Below, piece by piece: positions 14,290-21,042 of a stretch of 21,042 nt of DNA. The DNA comes from a virus, in the IMG/VR virus record IMGVR_UViG_3300032092_000313, positions 1 to 21,042 of that record. One strand, 5' to 3'. Position 1 is the stretch's first letter, and the number at the start of each line of letters is the position of its first letter. The notes beneath the pieces were generated by a model. The model was not told the origin of the DNA, made no database searches, and saw only the letters and a program-made list of their open reading frames with translations. A program made the translations under genes and the position numbers.

Positions 14290-16746
14290 CTATCGGGCGA
14301 GGGAGTATTTAAACGGCGATTCGGCAAAGGCTGCATAAATTACCGTTCCTGAATTAGATGCTGAACTTGTAGAACGAATTTTAAAACCGTTTGACAAAGC
14401 ATCGCAAAGGTTTGCATAGTCACCAGTAGTGCCTTCTGCATTTGAATAGTTTGGAAACAAAACATTTCCCATTACATTATAAGTAGACCTTGCGGTATCC
14501 ACTATTTCCCACGCTGATACACCATCAGACCTCTTAAACATAATCCACCTTGGCCTAAACCCTGTGTACACAAAAGGCCCGTCCGTAGAACCATTGCCCG
14601 TGTAACTACCAAAGGCAGAATAGCCAGCCACGGCATCAAAACAATATGCTACATAGGTAACACCACTTGCATTTGCTCTATCAGATGATCCAAGCGTAAT
14701 TAGTGTGCTAGACGGAGCAGTACCGTTCCATGTTGTAAAGTTGGTTGAATCTTGTCCCGCAGTTGAGTTTAGTGACAATGTGTATGAGGCGCTTGGAAGA
14801 TTTCTGTTGTAAATAATCCAATCTTCGCCGCTTGATGACCTTTGCTTTGCAATCACCATATCAGGTGCTACACCAAGACCATGTCCAACTGTTGCGCCAG
14901 CAGAACCGTTGCCCGTATAAGTAACAATCGAGAACCCGCTAGTAGTGCTTGCGCTGACTGTGCTGGTAATAGAGCCATCCGTGTTAGAGGAACCTGTGCC
15001 ATTAGCTCTCCATAGCCAAGCAACGTGGGTTGCTCCTGTATTTCCATTCCAGACACCAGAGCCAGATCCACTACCAACTAACGTAAAACCATCTGAATCA
15101 AAACTTTCTACACCGTTGACATTGGTTGCTTCTGCTCCAGTGGTGTCAGAATAAAGTTCTTTTGTAACACCACGCACTGCATCAACTAATACGTTACTAT
15201 CCGCAGCAGAACGCTTTTTGCCCCAAATCAAACTTGGTTGAAAACCTACTCCAGTAAGAACATTTCTTGCTCCAGTAGCAGTCCAAGTTTTTACATTAAA
15301 ATAATCATTCGCCTGTGTCGTGCTAGTAGCACCGATAGTCGGCGTAGGCAGATTCTGTGTGCAGAGTGCTTTGAAGCCAGAGGGGGCGGTGTAGGCAAAG
15401 GCTCTTTGACCGAAGTTCCAAGCAGTTACAGCACCGTTCTGTGTAGCCTCTGGCATCCATGAACCAGTCAAACCAGTATAGGCAGCATTAGTGCCAGCAA
15501 CTGGGTCACCAGACGCTTGGAAGGTTCCATTCTTAGACCAGTACACTTTACCGTTATCAAGGTCTAAAGCACACCCAATTACATCGCCGTTGGTGTAGGT
15601 ATTGCCGTAACTTGCGTTTGTGTTTTCGTTGTATTTAAGTCCAGTAGTGGCGTAACTTCTCGAACCAGACCCAGCCTGCCAAGCAAGTTTATTAGAAGAA
15701 CTTGGTGTGATTGACGTAATTGCAGTCCAAACTGTATTTGACCCAGAAGAGTGTCCCGAAACAACAGTCATCTCCCAGTACCATTTACCGCTTGATACAG
15801 AGATTGTGCTTCCCATTGCGGCATCGTTACTAACAGAAAAGTCTAGGTTCCCATTAGCAGAAGAGCCAGCCGCCGCATAAGTAGCCGGTTCGTCAAGCGG
15901 ATTCAGCGTAGCATAGTTGCCTCTGACGGTACCACCAACACCAGTATCGGTTCCGTAGGATGTGGGCGAATCTACTAAGGAGTCATTGCCAGCACCAGCG
16001 GTTACAGAGAAGTTATTAGGTGTCCAGTTGTTACCGTTGCCTGAACTGTCCTTGCCTAGTGTTGCAGCAGTGGTGTTGCTGTTGTCAGCAAACTTGAGGT
16101 AAAAGCCGTTAGTGCCGTATGTGCCTGTGTAGGCTTTAGGCTTCCATACACCTGTGTTGGTATCTGTTTCACCAAAGTCTGATGGGGTTAGGGCTTGACC
16201 GTCTATGTTGTAAAACTCGGTCAGATACATTCCCGCATAAGAATCAGGGGTTGTACTTGAACCAATCCTATGAACGTTAGCGCCATTCCAATCTGTATTT
16301 AAGTTTTGAGTTGGATAAGTAGCCGTGCCAAACGCAGTAATTTGAGAGCCGTTTACATATACTTTTACACGATTAGTGCTTGTTGCTTGGGTTGTATCAA
16401 TGGCAATGACAAAGTGATACCAAGCAGAAGGGTCACGAAATAACTGTGTCGTTTCTATTGTGAACTGGGTAGCACTTCCATCAATATGCCTGATATTTAA
16501 TTTTCCACCATTAAAAGAAATAGGTGTTCTATCAGTTGATGAGTTTGTGCTTGCCTCTGCAATATAATGGTCAAAGTTACCTGTTGACGTTTTGAACCAA
16601 AAAGATAAAGTCCAAGTTTGCTTATTACCAGCAGATGCTGGAGTTCTACTTAGAGAGGCCGAGTCTGCGCTATTGAACCTGAGACTGCGTTCAATCTGAT
16701 AGCCGCCATTGGTGGCAGAGCCAAAGCCAGTAGGTAGAACAGCCAT
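14290..16746 (-). CDS. Large modular adhesin (LamG + SPRY + triplicated C-terminal repeat), 818 aa
   Basis: Residues about 20-190 form a laminin-G/concanavalin domain (SLRFNSADSASLSRTP, WTLSFWFKT, WYHFVIAID, VKVYVNGSQI). Residues about 318-450 form a SPRY domain (GKWYWEMTVVSG, then GDVIGCALDLDNGKVYWSKN). The rest carries three repeats of about 105 residues starting near 487, 605 and 711. Each has a strand with T-x-x-G or YTGNG, then G(V/L/F)-x-P-x-x-(I/V)-(I/M)-x-K(K/Q/R)R; the set is of the DUF7483-like type seen in marine phages. These are carbohydrate- and protein-binding folds, so a host-surface adhesin or fibre tip is likely. A chaperone-like gene follows. Length and repeats suggest recombination between modules. 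Confidence 0.8.
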   Translation of the reverse strand: MAVLPTGFGSATNGGYQIERSLRFNSADSASLSRTPASAGNKQTWTLSFWFKTSTGNFDHYIAEASTNSSTDRTPISFNGGKLNIRHIDGSATQFTIETTQLFRDPSAWYHFVIAIDTTQATSTNRVKVYVNGSQITAFGTATYPTQNLNTDWNGANVHRIGSSTTPDSYAGMYLTEFYNIDGQALTPSDFGETDTNTGVWKPKAYTGTYGTNGFYLKFADNSNTTAATLGKDSSGNGNNWTPNNFSVTAGAGNDSLVDSPTSYGTDTGVGGTVRGNYATLNPLDEPATYAAAGSSANGNLDFSVSNDAAMGSTISVSSGKWYWEMTVVSGHSSGSNTVWTAITSITPSSSNKLAWQAGSGSRSYATTGLKYNENTNASYGNTYTNGDVIGCALDLDNGKVYWSKNGTFQASGDPVAGTNAAYTGLTGSWMPEATQNGAVTAWNFGQRAFAYTAPSGFKALCTQNLPTPTIGATSTTQANDYFNVKTWTATGARNVLTGVGFQPSLIWGKKRSAADSNVLVDAVRGVTKELYSDTTGAEATNVNGVESFDSDGFTLVGSGSGSGVWNGNTGATHVAWLWRANGTGSSNTDGSITSTVSASTTSGFSIVTYTGNGSAGATVGHGLGVAPDMVIAKQRSSSGEDWIIYNRNLPSASYTLSLNSTAGQDSTNFTTWNGTAPSSTLITLGSSDRANASGVTYVAYCFDAVAGYSAFGSYTGNGSTDGPFVYTGFRPRWIMFKRSDGVSAWEIVDTARSTYNVMGNVLFPNYSNAEGTTGDYANLCDALSNGFKIRSTSSASNSGTVIYAAFAESPFKYSLAR

Positions 16747-17159
16747 TAAGCTAGTGCTCCAGAGTTAACCACAAATACGTTAGTACCATCAGAGAAGTAA
16801 CTAAGTAGGTATGTGCCGGTGGCTGATAAGGTAGTCAAAGCACCAGTGGCTACCTTGGTATTAGCATGAGCAGATACTGTATAGTTAGATCCGTTGACTA
16901 ACAGGATAAACCCAGACTGACCAGCAGTGATGTTAGTAAAGGTCAGGGTTATAGAGCCTGTGGGAGTACACTTGAAGTTGTTAGTGACGTTCATGTCAAA
17001 CGAACCATCGTTGTCAGTAGTGACAGTACCACGCTGTGAGGCTGAGAAGGTCTGTGCAGAGGCAGTCTCAGCAAAACCAGTTAAACCAGTTAGCGTGTCT
17101 GCTGATTGAAGTTCCTGAACAGTAGTGCCATTTAGAACTAAAGGATACCTAGTTGCCAT
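16746..17159 (-). CDS. Small beta-rich fibre-associated protein, 137 aa
   Basis: The product starts MATRYPLVLNGTTVQELQSA and continues with a Thr/Ser/Asn/Gly-rich stretch of predicted strands (FSASQRGTVTTDNDGSFDMN, then GSITLTFTNITAGQSGFILL). The N-terminal 'YPLVLNGT.VQELQ..D.L' is a start I know from phage fibre proteins, where it attaches to the tail or forms the first trimer contact. The rest resembles a fibre knob or short fibre segment. It lies between the collagen-like fibre and the LamG adhesin, coupled to the latter (TAATG), so a shared fibre complex is likely. Confidence 0.65.
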   Translation of the reverse strand: MATRYPLVLNGTTVQELQSADTLTGLTGFAETASAQTFSASQRGTVTTDNDGSFDMNVTNNFKCTPTGSITLTFTNITAGQSGFILLVNGSNYTVSAHANTKVATGALTTLSATGTYLLSYFSDGTNVFVVNSGALA

Positions 17160-17167
17160 GTTTTATC

Positions 17168-18139
17168 CTATACAATAGATACTTGAATTGTTGATCCTGC
17201 TCGATTAGTAACAGGAAGATAGCCGTTTGCTAGTGATACATCAGTGGTTGTACCAGCACGAACTAGGATCTGTAACTTCGTTGGTATCGCAGCCCAGTAA
17301 GTGTCATAATCTGTAGAACTGTTTTTCCTTAATACCTGCCCAGTAGTGCCTCCAATTACTACTCCTGCGCCAGTAGCCCCAGTCGGTCCAGTTGGGCCTG
17401 TTGGACCTGTAGCGCCTGTCGGACCAGTCGGCCCTGGTGGGCCATTGGCTCCGGTTGGGCCTGTTGGACCTGTAGGAATAGTAAAGTCAAAGATTGCCGC
17501 AGAGGATGAACCACTATTCGTTACAGAAGCTGAACCGCCAGCAGGACTGGTAGTCGTAGTTCCTACAGCAATAGTAGCCGCAGTGCCTGTCGGTCCAGTT
17601 GGACCCGCTGGTCCTGTTGTACCTGTCGGTCCAGTTGGCCCTGTAGGTCCTGTTGGGCCGGTAGGGCCAGTTGGAATGGTAAAGTCAAAGACCGCCGCAG
17701 AAGATGAACCACTGTTGGTTACAGATGCGCTGCCACCAGCAGGGCCAGTGGTTGTGGTGCCTACAGCAATCGTAGCTGCTGATCCAGACGGACCTGTAGG
17801 TCCAGTTGGGCCGGTAGGTCCTGTCGGGCCTGTTGGACCAGTGCCACCAGGAGCACCAGTTGGGCCTGAAGGGCCTGTAGCGCCAGTAGTGCCGTCAGGA
17901 ATACCAAACGCTATCGATACAGATGTAGAGTTATAAGTTACAGTTGGTGTAGAGCCAGAAGGCAACGAAGACGCTGTTACATCTAAGTCAGTAGTAAAGT
18001 CAATTGTGCTTTGAGCAGATGTAGCAGCAGCAGAAGCACTAGCAGCAGCTTGGTTAGCATAAGTAAGTGCTAACTGTGCTGTGTTTGCTTGATCGGCTGT
18101 TGCATCGCCGGGACCACCGGGACCACGATATATCGCCAT
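17168..18139 (-). CDS. Collagen-like tail fibre protein with Gly-Pro-Thr triplets, 323 aa
   Basis: The N-terminus ([20 protein letters not shown], then an Ala/Ser helix to about 45) is the phage fibre attachment stalk. Three Gly-X-Y collagen blocks lie at about 83-119, 158-186 and 224-258, mainly GPT triplets, with one GPP (233-235). Between them sit two nearly identical 35-residue beta modules ([10 protein letters not shown][10 protein letters not shown]...FDFTI at 122-155 and 188-221); a divergent relative ([20 protein letters not shown]) precedes block 1. The end, [20 protein letters not shown] plus a terminal beta segment, is a common fibre C-terminal element. It should be a trimer with collagen triple-helical segments. 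Pro at X and Thr at Y differ from animal collagen and resemble bacterial collagen-like proteins such as BclA. The start has no clear ribosome binding site and is likely coupled to the gene before it. Confidence 0.88.
   Translation of the reverse strand: MAIYRGPGGPGDATADQANTAQLALTYANQAAASASAAATSAQSTIDFTTDLDVTASSLPSGSTPTVTYNSTSVSIAFGIPDGTTGATGPSGPTGAPGGTGPTGPTGPTGPTGPTGPSGSAATIAVGTTTTGPAGGSASVTNSGSSSAAVFDFTIPTGPTGPTGPTGPTGPTGTTGPAGPTGPTGTAATIAVGTTTTSPAGGSASVTNSGSSSAAIFDFTIPTGPTGPTGANGPPGPTGPTGATGPTGPTGPTGATGAGVVIGGTTGQVLRKNSSTDYDTYWAAIPTKLQILVRAGTTTDVSLANGYLPVTNRAGSTIQVSIV
17481..17788. repeat. Duplicated fibre module (two copies, 198-bp period)
   Basis: Copies at about 17481-17590 and 17679-17788 begin with the same GTAAAGTCAAAGA sequence and encode the same 35-residue beta module with conservative differences (AIFDF versus AVFDF, TTTTSP versus TTTTGP). 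Surrounding Gly-Pro-Thr triplet DNA provides further homology for slippage and unequal crossover. Confidence 0.85.
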
Positions 18140-18140
18140 G

Positions 18141-18443
18141 TTAGTACCAGATTGGAATGTAACCGCTTGCGTCTGTTGACCAAGCCTTGGTTAATGTAGC
18201 GTCTTCGTAGATATTGATATAGTCCCTGCCTGCGACTTTACCTGTGAGGCTAGCAAGAACATCTACGAACATAGCACCACTGTTATCATAAGTGTTGTAC
18301 TGTGCTGGGGCAGAACCTAATTTCTTTGTGGGAATGTAGTCAACCCACGCAGTTAAGCCAGTAGTGCTTGCAAGCGAGTTTACGACTAATTTAGTTGTAC
18401 CATTTGCGGTTGCATAGGTAGTAGGGTAGCAGCGAGGTATCAT
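18141..18443 (-). CDS. Small protein between capsid and fibre modules, 100 aa
   Basis: The product starts [20 protein letters not shown] and ends [20 protein letters not shown] followed by GYIPIWY. Short predicted strands and many aromatic residues near the C-terminus suggest a compact beta fold. It is the first gene after the terminator-like region and has its own GAGGAA ribosome binding site. The last base before the collagen-like fibre start is two bases away, so the two are probably coupled. It may be a fibre-attachment or capsid-decoration protein. I do not recognise a family. Confidence 0.6.
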   Translation of the reverse strand: MIPRCYPTTYATANGTTKLVVNSLASTTGLTAWVDYIPTKKLGSAPAQYNTYDNSGAMFVDVLASLTGKVAGRDYINIYEDATLTKAWSTDASGYIPIWY

Positions 18444-18460
18444 ATTATTCCTCTATTTTA

Positions 18461-18497
18461 TTTTCTATAGCAACCTCAGCGAAGATGCTATAGAAAA
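18461..18497. repeat. 12-bp perfect inverted repeat
   Basis: TTTTCTATAGCA at 18461-18472 pairs exactly with TGCTATAGAAAA at 18486-18497 across a 13-base loop. It lies in the only sizeable gap between the capsid and fibre modules and its right arm supplies the U run of the adjacent terminator hairpin in leftward mRNA. It may be an RNA processing hairpin or a protein-binding palindrome. Confidence 0.7.
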
Positions 18498-18511
18498 GCC
18501 TCCTAAGAGGC
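18494..18511 (-). terminator. Terminator-like hairpin after the capsid module
   Basis: In leftward mRNA, GCCTC-TTAG-GAGGC is followed by UUUUCU. The 5-bp stem is short, so termination is probably partial, giving less transcription of the fibre and tail genes than of the capsid genes. It begins 14 bases after the 104-aa gene stop. Confidence 0.6.
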
Positions 18512-18524
18512 AAAACCGTAAGGT

Positions 18525-18839
18525 TTAGAACGCTGGACGAACTACAATAAAATCTACAATAGCGGCAGCATGGTTTACAGCGCCAGCAGTGTTATTTAGA
18601 AGCGTCAGAGTAACCGTATTAGCAGCAGTTACTGCACCAGCGATAACGGTGTCTATCGTGTCTAAAGCAATAGAGACACCCATAACGATATCACCAAGAG
18701 CAACACCAGGAACTGTTACATCAACAGATGCAAACGTACCTGAGCCGGTAGCAGCATTGCCAAAGTCAACAGACTCAGAAACTGCCCACATCTCAGAGAA
18801 CAAGCCCTGAAACTGGGAACGACCTTGAGAAACAGCCAT
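18525..18839 (-). CDS. Capsid-module small protein, possible decoration protein, 104 aa
   Basis: The product starts MAVSQGRSQFQGLFSEMWAV and has hydrophobic strands in GDIVMGVSIALDTIDTVIAG and AANTVTLTLLNNTAGAVNHA, ending VDFIVVRPAF. The repeated small hydrophobic residues suggest a beta-rich trimer or a capsid-surface protein. It follows the capsid gene in the same unit and is closed by a terminator-like hairpin, so it is likely made in large amounts. AAGGAG precedes its ATG. A cement or head-decoration function is inferred from position only. Confidence 0.62.
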   Translation of the reverse strand: MAVSQGRSQFQGLFSEMWAVSESVDFGNAATGSGTFASVDVTVPGVALGDIVMGVSIALDTIDTVIAGAVTAANTVTLTLLNNTAGAVNHAAAIVDFIVVRPAF

Positions 18840-18863
18840 AATAATCTCCTTAAGTGGTTAGAA

Positions 18864-18890
18864 GGGGACCAGCCTTGTGAGCCAGTCCCC
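18864..18890 (-). other. Strong hairpin between capsid gene and the next gene
   Basis: GGGGAC and GTCCCC (in leftward mRNA) form six perfect pairs, extended by wobble and G-C pairs around a short loop. No U run follows, so it is not a standard terminator. It could protect the 3' end of capsid mRNA or be a processing site; it ends about 25 bases before the next start. Confidence 0.6.
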
Positions 18891-18905
18891 GATTGTTATT
18901 CCTGA

Positions 18906-19820
18906 TTAGGCAGGAACAGCAAGAGCCACAGCAGAGGTATCACGCAACTCGCCAACACCGTAGAGCGTGTCAGCAGTCAACAGGGTACCGAGGTACTCTT
19001 GTTTGTACTGGGTCTGAACACGAACACCAAGCTGGTCAACCAGAACAAATGCCTCTGGGTGTGCCAACAGAGCGATACGGGTGGTCGTTGTCGTTGCTGT
19101 ATCAGCGTTGGTCGTTACAAAGACCTTAACGCCGTATACGTCACCAATCTGACCGTTACGGATGGTAGCGCCATCACCCACGAAAGCCTGCTCAGTAAAG
19201 CGAGCAAGACCCATCATGGTGTTGCGGGTCGAAGGAGGAACGATCAAGAAACGTCCATCCATCGGAACATCGCTGTCATCCAAACGCTGGATTGCACGGC
19301 GAAGGCCAGCATCCGTCAGAGCCGTACCTACGTTGGTGCCGTCAACATACAGCGTTGAACCATCACCAGCAAGATATGCTTTGGTGTAAGCTGCTGTGCC
19401 AGAACCGGCTTGAGCACCACGACCAAGTTCGATCAACGAAGTGTCGATACGGGTAGCAAGAGCGTAACCAGCGTCATCCGTGTAGAAACGACGCAGTGAG
19501 GACAGAGCCTGAACTTCAGCAAAGTCTTCGATCAAACGGCTGTACTCATAGTGCTGGTTAATCGTGACAGTCTTCTCAGTGCCACTCTCAGCAATCAGAG
19601 TAACCTGCGAAGAAGCAGTCTTAACAGCAGCAGAGCCACGAGCAGGTGACGGGAAGTGCATAACATCGCCCTTCTTACCCTTCATGGACATCTTCTTGAA
19701 CAGATTAGCTGCTACTAGGTTCTTCTTGTAAGCAGCGATGATTTCATCAGACCATACCTCAGGAATAAAACCTGCGGTGTTGACTGTCGATTGTACTACG
19801 TTATTGGTACCTAAAGGCAT
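18906..19820 (-). CDS. Major capsid protein (HK97 fold)
   Basis: The 304-aa product is the main shell protein. The N-terminal arm ends with TAGFIPEVWSDEIIAAYKKN and LVAANLFKKM, the usual start of the capsid core in podoviruses. Further on are the E-loop-like region (GKKGDVMHFPSPARGSAAVK), HYEYSRLIEDFAEVQALSSL, the spine-helix region and the P-domain (PMDGRFLIVPPSTRNTMMGL). GQIGDVYGVKVFVTTNAD near the C-terminus is a common block of phage coat proteins. The preceding gene is a scaffold, which agrees. Length is short to normal for the class, and no protease is seen, so maturation probably uses the separate scaffold. AAAGGA precedes the ATG. Confidence 0.9.
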   Translation of the reverse strand: MPLGTNNVVQSTVNTAGFIPEVWSDEIIAAYKKNLVAANLFKKMSMKGKKGDVMHFPSPARGSAAVKTASSQVTLIAESGTEKTVTINQHYEYSRLIEDFAEVQALSSLRRFYTDDAGYALATRIDTSLIELGRGAQAGSGTAAYTKAYLAGDGSTLYVDGTNVGTALTDAGLRRAIQRLDDSDVPMDGRFLIVPPSTRNTMMGLARFTEQAFVGDGATIRNGQIGDVYGVKVFVTTNADTATTTTTRIALLAHPEAFVLVDQLGVRVQTQYKQEYLGTLLTADTLYGVGELRDTSAVALAVPA

Positions 19821-19849
19821 GATAAATTTCCTTTGTTAAAGTTGTTAAG

Positions 19850-20647
19850 TTATCGGACTCTGCCCTCTCGGTAAGCAGCCATGATTTCGTTTTGCATCAT
19901 GTCATACTTGTCAGGGTCCGTTTGCATGAGTTTAATAATGTCTGCACGACGGTAAATCTTCTTAGAAGGTGCTTCATCACTGCCCGAAGACACTGTGGTA
20001 GTGGCTGCTTTTACGGCTTGGCTACGGACCTCTTTCTCTGCTGACACTGTCTGCTGTGCTGCCTGTCTACGCTCTTTCCAGATAGACAACAACTCATCAC
20101 CAGCATCAAAGTCAAAAGAACGGTCTGCACGAACAAACAACTCTGCCCTCACTTTGGAGGCTGCAACCCAATTCTGGAATGCAGGATCGGCAACAACTTC
20201 TTGAAAGTCAGGATGCCGTGCTTTTAGTTCGTTAAACGCCTTTGCCGCTGCCATCTCAGAGGAGAGTTTTTCAGCCTCTCTAATCTTTGGATGGTTTTCA
20301 ATCGCCTTCTCTACCGCACGTTTAGGATCAGCGAAGAAATCAACTTCTTCGTCAGGTTCCGCTTGCAGTTGCTGTTTTGTTGTAGTTTGGGTCTTGATGA
20401 AGTCATCCACAACACGCCGTAACTCACCAACTTCACTGCCTTGTCTACCGATTAACTTCTCGGCTTCCATGTGCATCTGAGCAATCTCTTTGGCGCTTTT
20501 ACCCCGATACTTCTCAGGAACGTCCTCTTCAACTTGCTCTTGAACAACCGGCTCTTCTGCTTTCGCTTCTGGTTCGGATGTGCTAATGTCAGTCAATACT
20601 TCGTTAGGATCTACTTCTTCAACGCCTTCTTCAATAAAACTAGCCAT
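19850..20647 (-). CDS. Capsid scaffolding protein
   Basis: The 265-aa protein begins with an acidic, low-complexity region (residues 1-45, rich in Glu, Val and Pro), followed by long charged helices (KSAKEIAQMHMEAEKLIGRQ, VGELRRVVDDFIKTQTTTKQ, KLSSEMAAAKAFNELKARHP) and a basic C-terminal helix pair (KKIYRRADIIKLMQTDPDKY, then MMQNEIMAAYREGRVR). A basic helical C-terminus that binds the coat protein and an acidic N-terminus are the hallmarks of T7 gp9 or P22 gp8-type scaffolds. It lies immediately before the capsid gene and has a GGGAG ribosome binding site. Confidence 0.85.
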   Translation of the reverse strand: MASFIEEGVEEVDPNEVLTDISTSEPEAKAEEPVVQEQVEEDVPEKYRGKSAKEIAQMHMEAEKLIGRQGSEVGELRRVVDDFIKTQTTTKQQLQAEPDEEVDFFADPKRAVEKAIENHPKIREAEKLSSEMAAAKAFNELKARHPDFQEVVADPAFQNWVAASKVRAELFVRADRSFDFDAGDELLSIWKERRQAAQQTVSAEKEVRSQAVKAATTTVSSGSDEAPSKKIYRRADIIKLMQTDPDKYDMMQNEIMAAYREGRVR

Positions 20648-20710
20648 CTATTGTCTCCCGTGCCTCAACAGCATTAAGAAAGAACACTTATTACGTTTGA
20701 GGGGGTTCTC

Positions 20711-20953
20711 TTATCCCTCGGAAATACCAACTTTACGTTCATATTTCATGTGCGACTCTCGCCGCTTCTCCCAGGCTCTGCTTGCAGAAGGAAAATCTCC
20801 TGTGATGCCTTCTAAAGAGATTCTAGGAGCAGAGATCAGCCTTGTAGCGTCATTTGTACAGTGTGGGCACTGTATGACTGTTACTGACTCATCTACATAC
20901 TTTTCGCTTATGTGCGCTTTGGCACAGCGGAATTCAAATATTCTTTTCGCCAT
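20711..20953 (-). CDS. FmdB-like zinc-ribbon protein, 80 aa
   Basis: The product begins MAKRIFEFRCAKAHISEKYV, where a Cys and a His precede the second pair CPHC in VIQCPHCTNDATRLISAPRI, so one zinc can be bound by C-x3-H and C-x2-C. The rest, SLEGITGDFPSASRAWEKRR, matches the C-terminal extension seen in FmdB-type proteins of phages (G-x-x-G-D-F-P-x-A-x-x-x-W-x-x-R). Such genes often stand between portal and scaffold in aquatic phages. A regulatory or assembly role is possible; the exact role is unknown. A GAGGAA sequence lies before the ATG, which is inside the end of the upstream gene. Confidence 0.82.
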   Translation of the reverse strand: MAKRIFEFRCAKAHISEKYVDESVTVIQCPHCTNDATRLISAPRISLEGITGDFPSASRAWEKRRESHMKYERKVGISEG

Positions 20954-21041
20954 TTTGCAGTTCCTCGTAAGTTTGCTGTGACAAGTCTTTTAGACCAATG
21001 ATGTAGTCTAAAATGTCTACCTGTCCTTTTCTAAACTCTAG
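20934..21041 (-). CDS. C-terminal end of an unidentified gene cut by the window edge
   Basis: The leftward frame from the right edge gives 35 residues: LEFRKGQVDILDYIIGLKDL, then SQQTYEELQNGEKNI and a TGA. It is helical and amphipathic, with no motif I recognise. The stop overlaps the zinc-ribbon start by about 20 bases, so the two are coupled. From gene order in related phages the upstream region would hold portal or head-completion genes, but this segment is too short to say. Confidence 0.6.
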   Translation of the reverse strand, partial: LEFRKGQVDILDYIIGLKDLSQQTYEELQNGEKNI

Positions 21042-21042
21042 G

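Noticed and set aside
17380-17880. Short direct repeats that look like a CRISPR array
   Set aside because: They are degenerate Gly-Pro-Thr codons in a coding frame, without constant repeat and variable spacer units.
18461-18497. CTATAG palindrome as a T7-type RNA polymerase promoter
   Set aside because: Only six bases match the start region of T7-like promoters, and I saw no second copy of a longer shared motif in the other gaps of the window.
20648-20710. Possible sigma-70 promoter before the scaffold gene
   Set aside because: No convincing -35/-10 pair with 16-18 base spacing is present; only a good ribosome binding site is supported.
20699-20719. GAGGG...CCCTC inverted repeat over the zinc-ribbon stop codon
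   Set aside because: The stem is only five pairs with an 11-base loop and no U run on either strand; chance is a sufficient explanation.
1-21042. Prophage or integration signals (integrase, attachment site, tRNA)
   Set aside because: None can be seen in the window; with late genes only, lysogeny cannot be judged.

Overview
The window is part of the genome of a tailed dsDNA bacteriophage with a short tail (podovirus, broadly T7/P22-like virion plan). The virion genes seen are an HK97-fold-like major capsid protein preceded by a scaffolding protein, a gp11-type tail adaptor, a gp12/gp10-type tail nozzle, three Ala/Gln-rich candidate ejection proteins, several fibre/adhesin proteins and a holin-endolysin cassette. 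There is no rRNA, tRNA, CRISPR array, insertion sequence or integrase. Gene style (collagen-like fibre, LamG/SPRY adhesin, B12-dependent ribonucleotide reductase, DUF6321-like mini-proteins) resembles phages of marine and freshwater bacteria. The host cannot be named from the sequence.

Layout: bases 1-3265 read rightward and are the end of a DNA-metabolism arm: a DUF3310 protein cut by the window edge, a GT9/GT41-like glycosyltransferase, a 54-aa acidic protein, a class II (adenosylcobalamin) ribonucleotide reductase and a 40-aa hydrophobic protein, closed by a clear rho-independent terminator at 3286-3311. From 3310 to the right edge everything reads leftward. In transcription order (right to left): C-terminus of an unidentified gene, FmdB-like zinc ribbon, scaffold, capsid, a small capsid-module protein, then a non-coding patch with a terminator-like hairpin and a 12-bp perfect inverted repeat; next a 100-aa protein, collagen-like fibre, 137-aa protein, 818-aa LamG/SPRY adhesin, fibre chaperone-like protein, prolyl-4-hydroxylase-like oxygenase, XhlA-like membrane mini-protein, a small beta-rich protein, four very basic mini-proteins, tail adaptor, tail nozzle, collar-type fibre, cupin, three ejection candidates, a tail-anchored coiled-coil protein, holin and endolysin.

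The genes are tightly packed, with many ATGA, GTGA and TAATG junctions, so most of the left-reading arm is probably translated from long polycistronic mRNAs. The hairpins just after the capsid module would allow high capsid expression with reduced read-through into the fibre and tail genes, as the T7 terminator after gene 10 does.

The most interesting possibility is a self-contained post-translational modification system for the collagen-like fibre: Gly-Pro-Thr triplets in the fibre, a 2-oxoglutarate/Fe(II) oxygenase of prolyl-hydroxylase type in the same left-reading array of genes, and a glycosyltransferase in the other arm. This link is inferred from content and proximity and is not proven by the sequence. 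Portal, terminase, DNA polymerase and RNA polymerase genes are not in the window.
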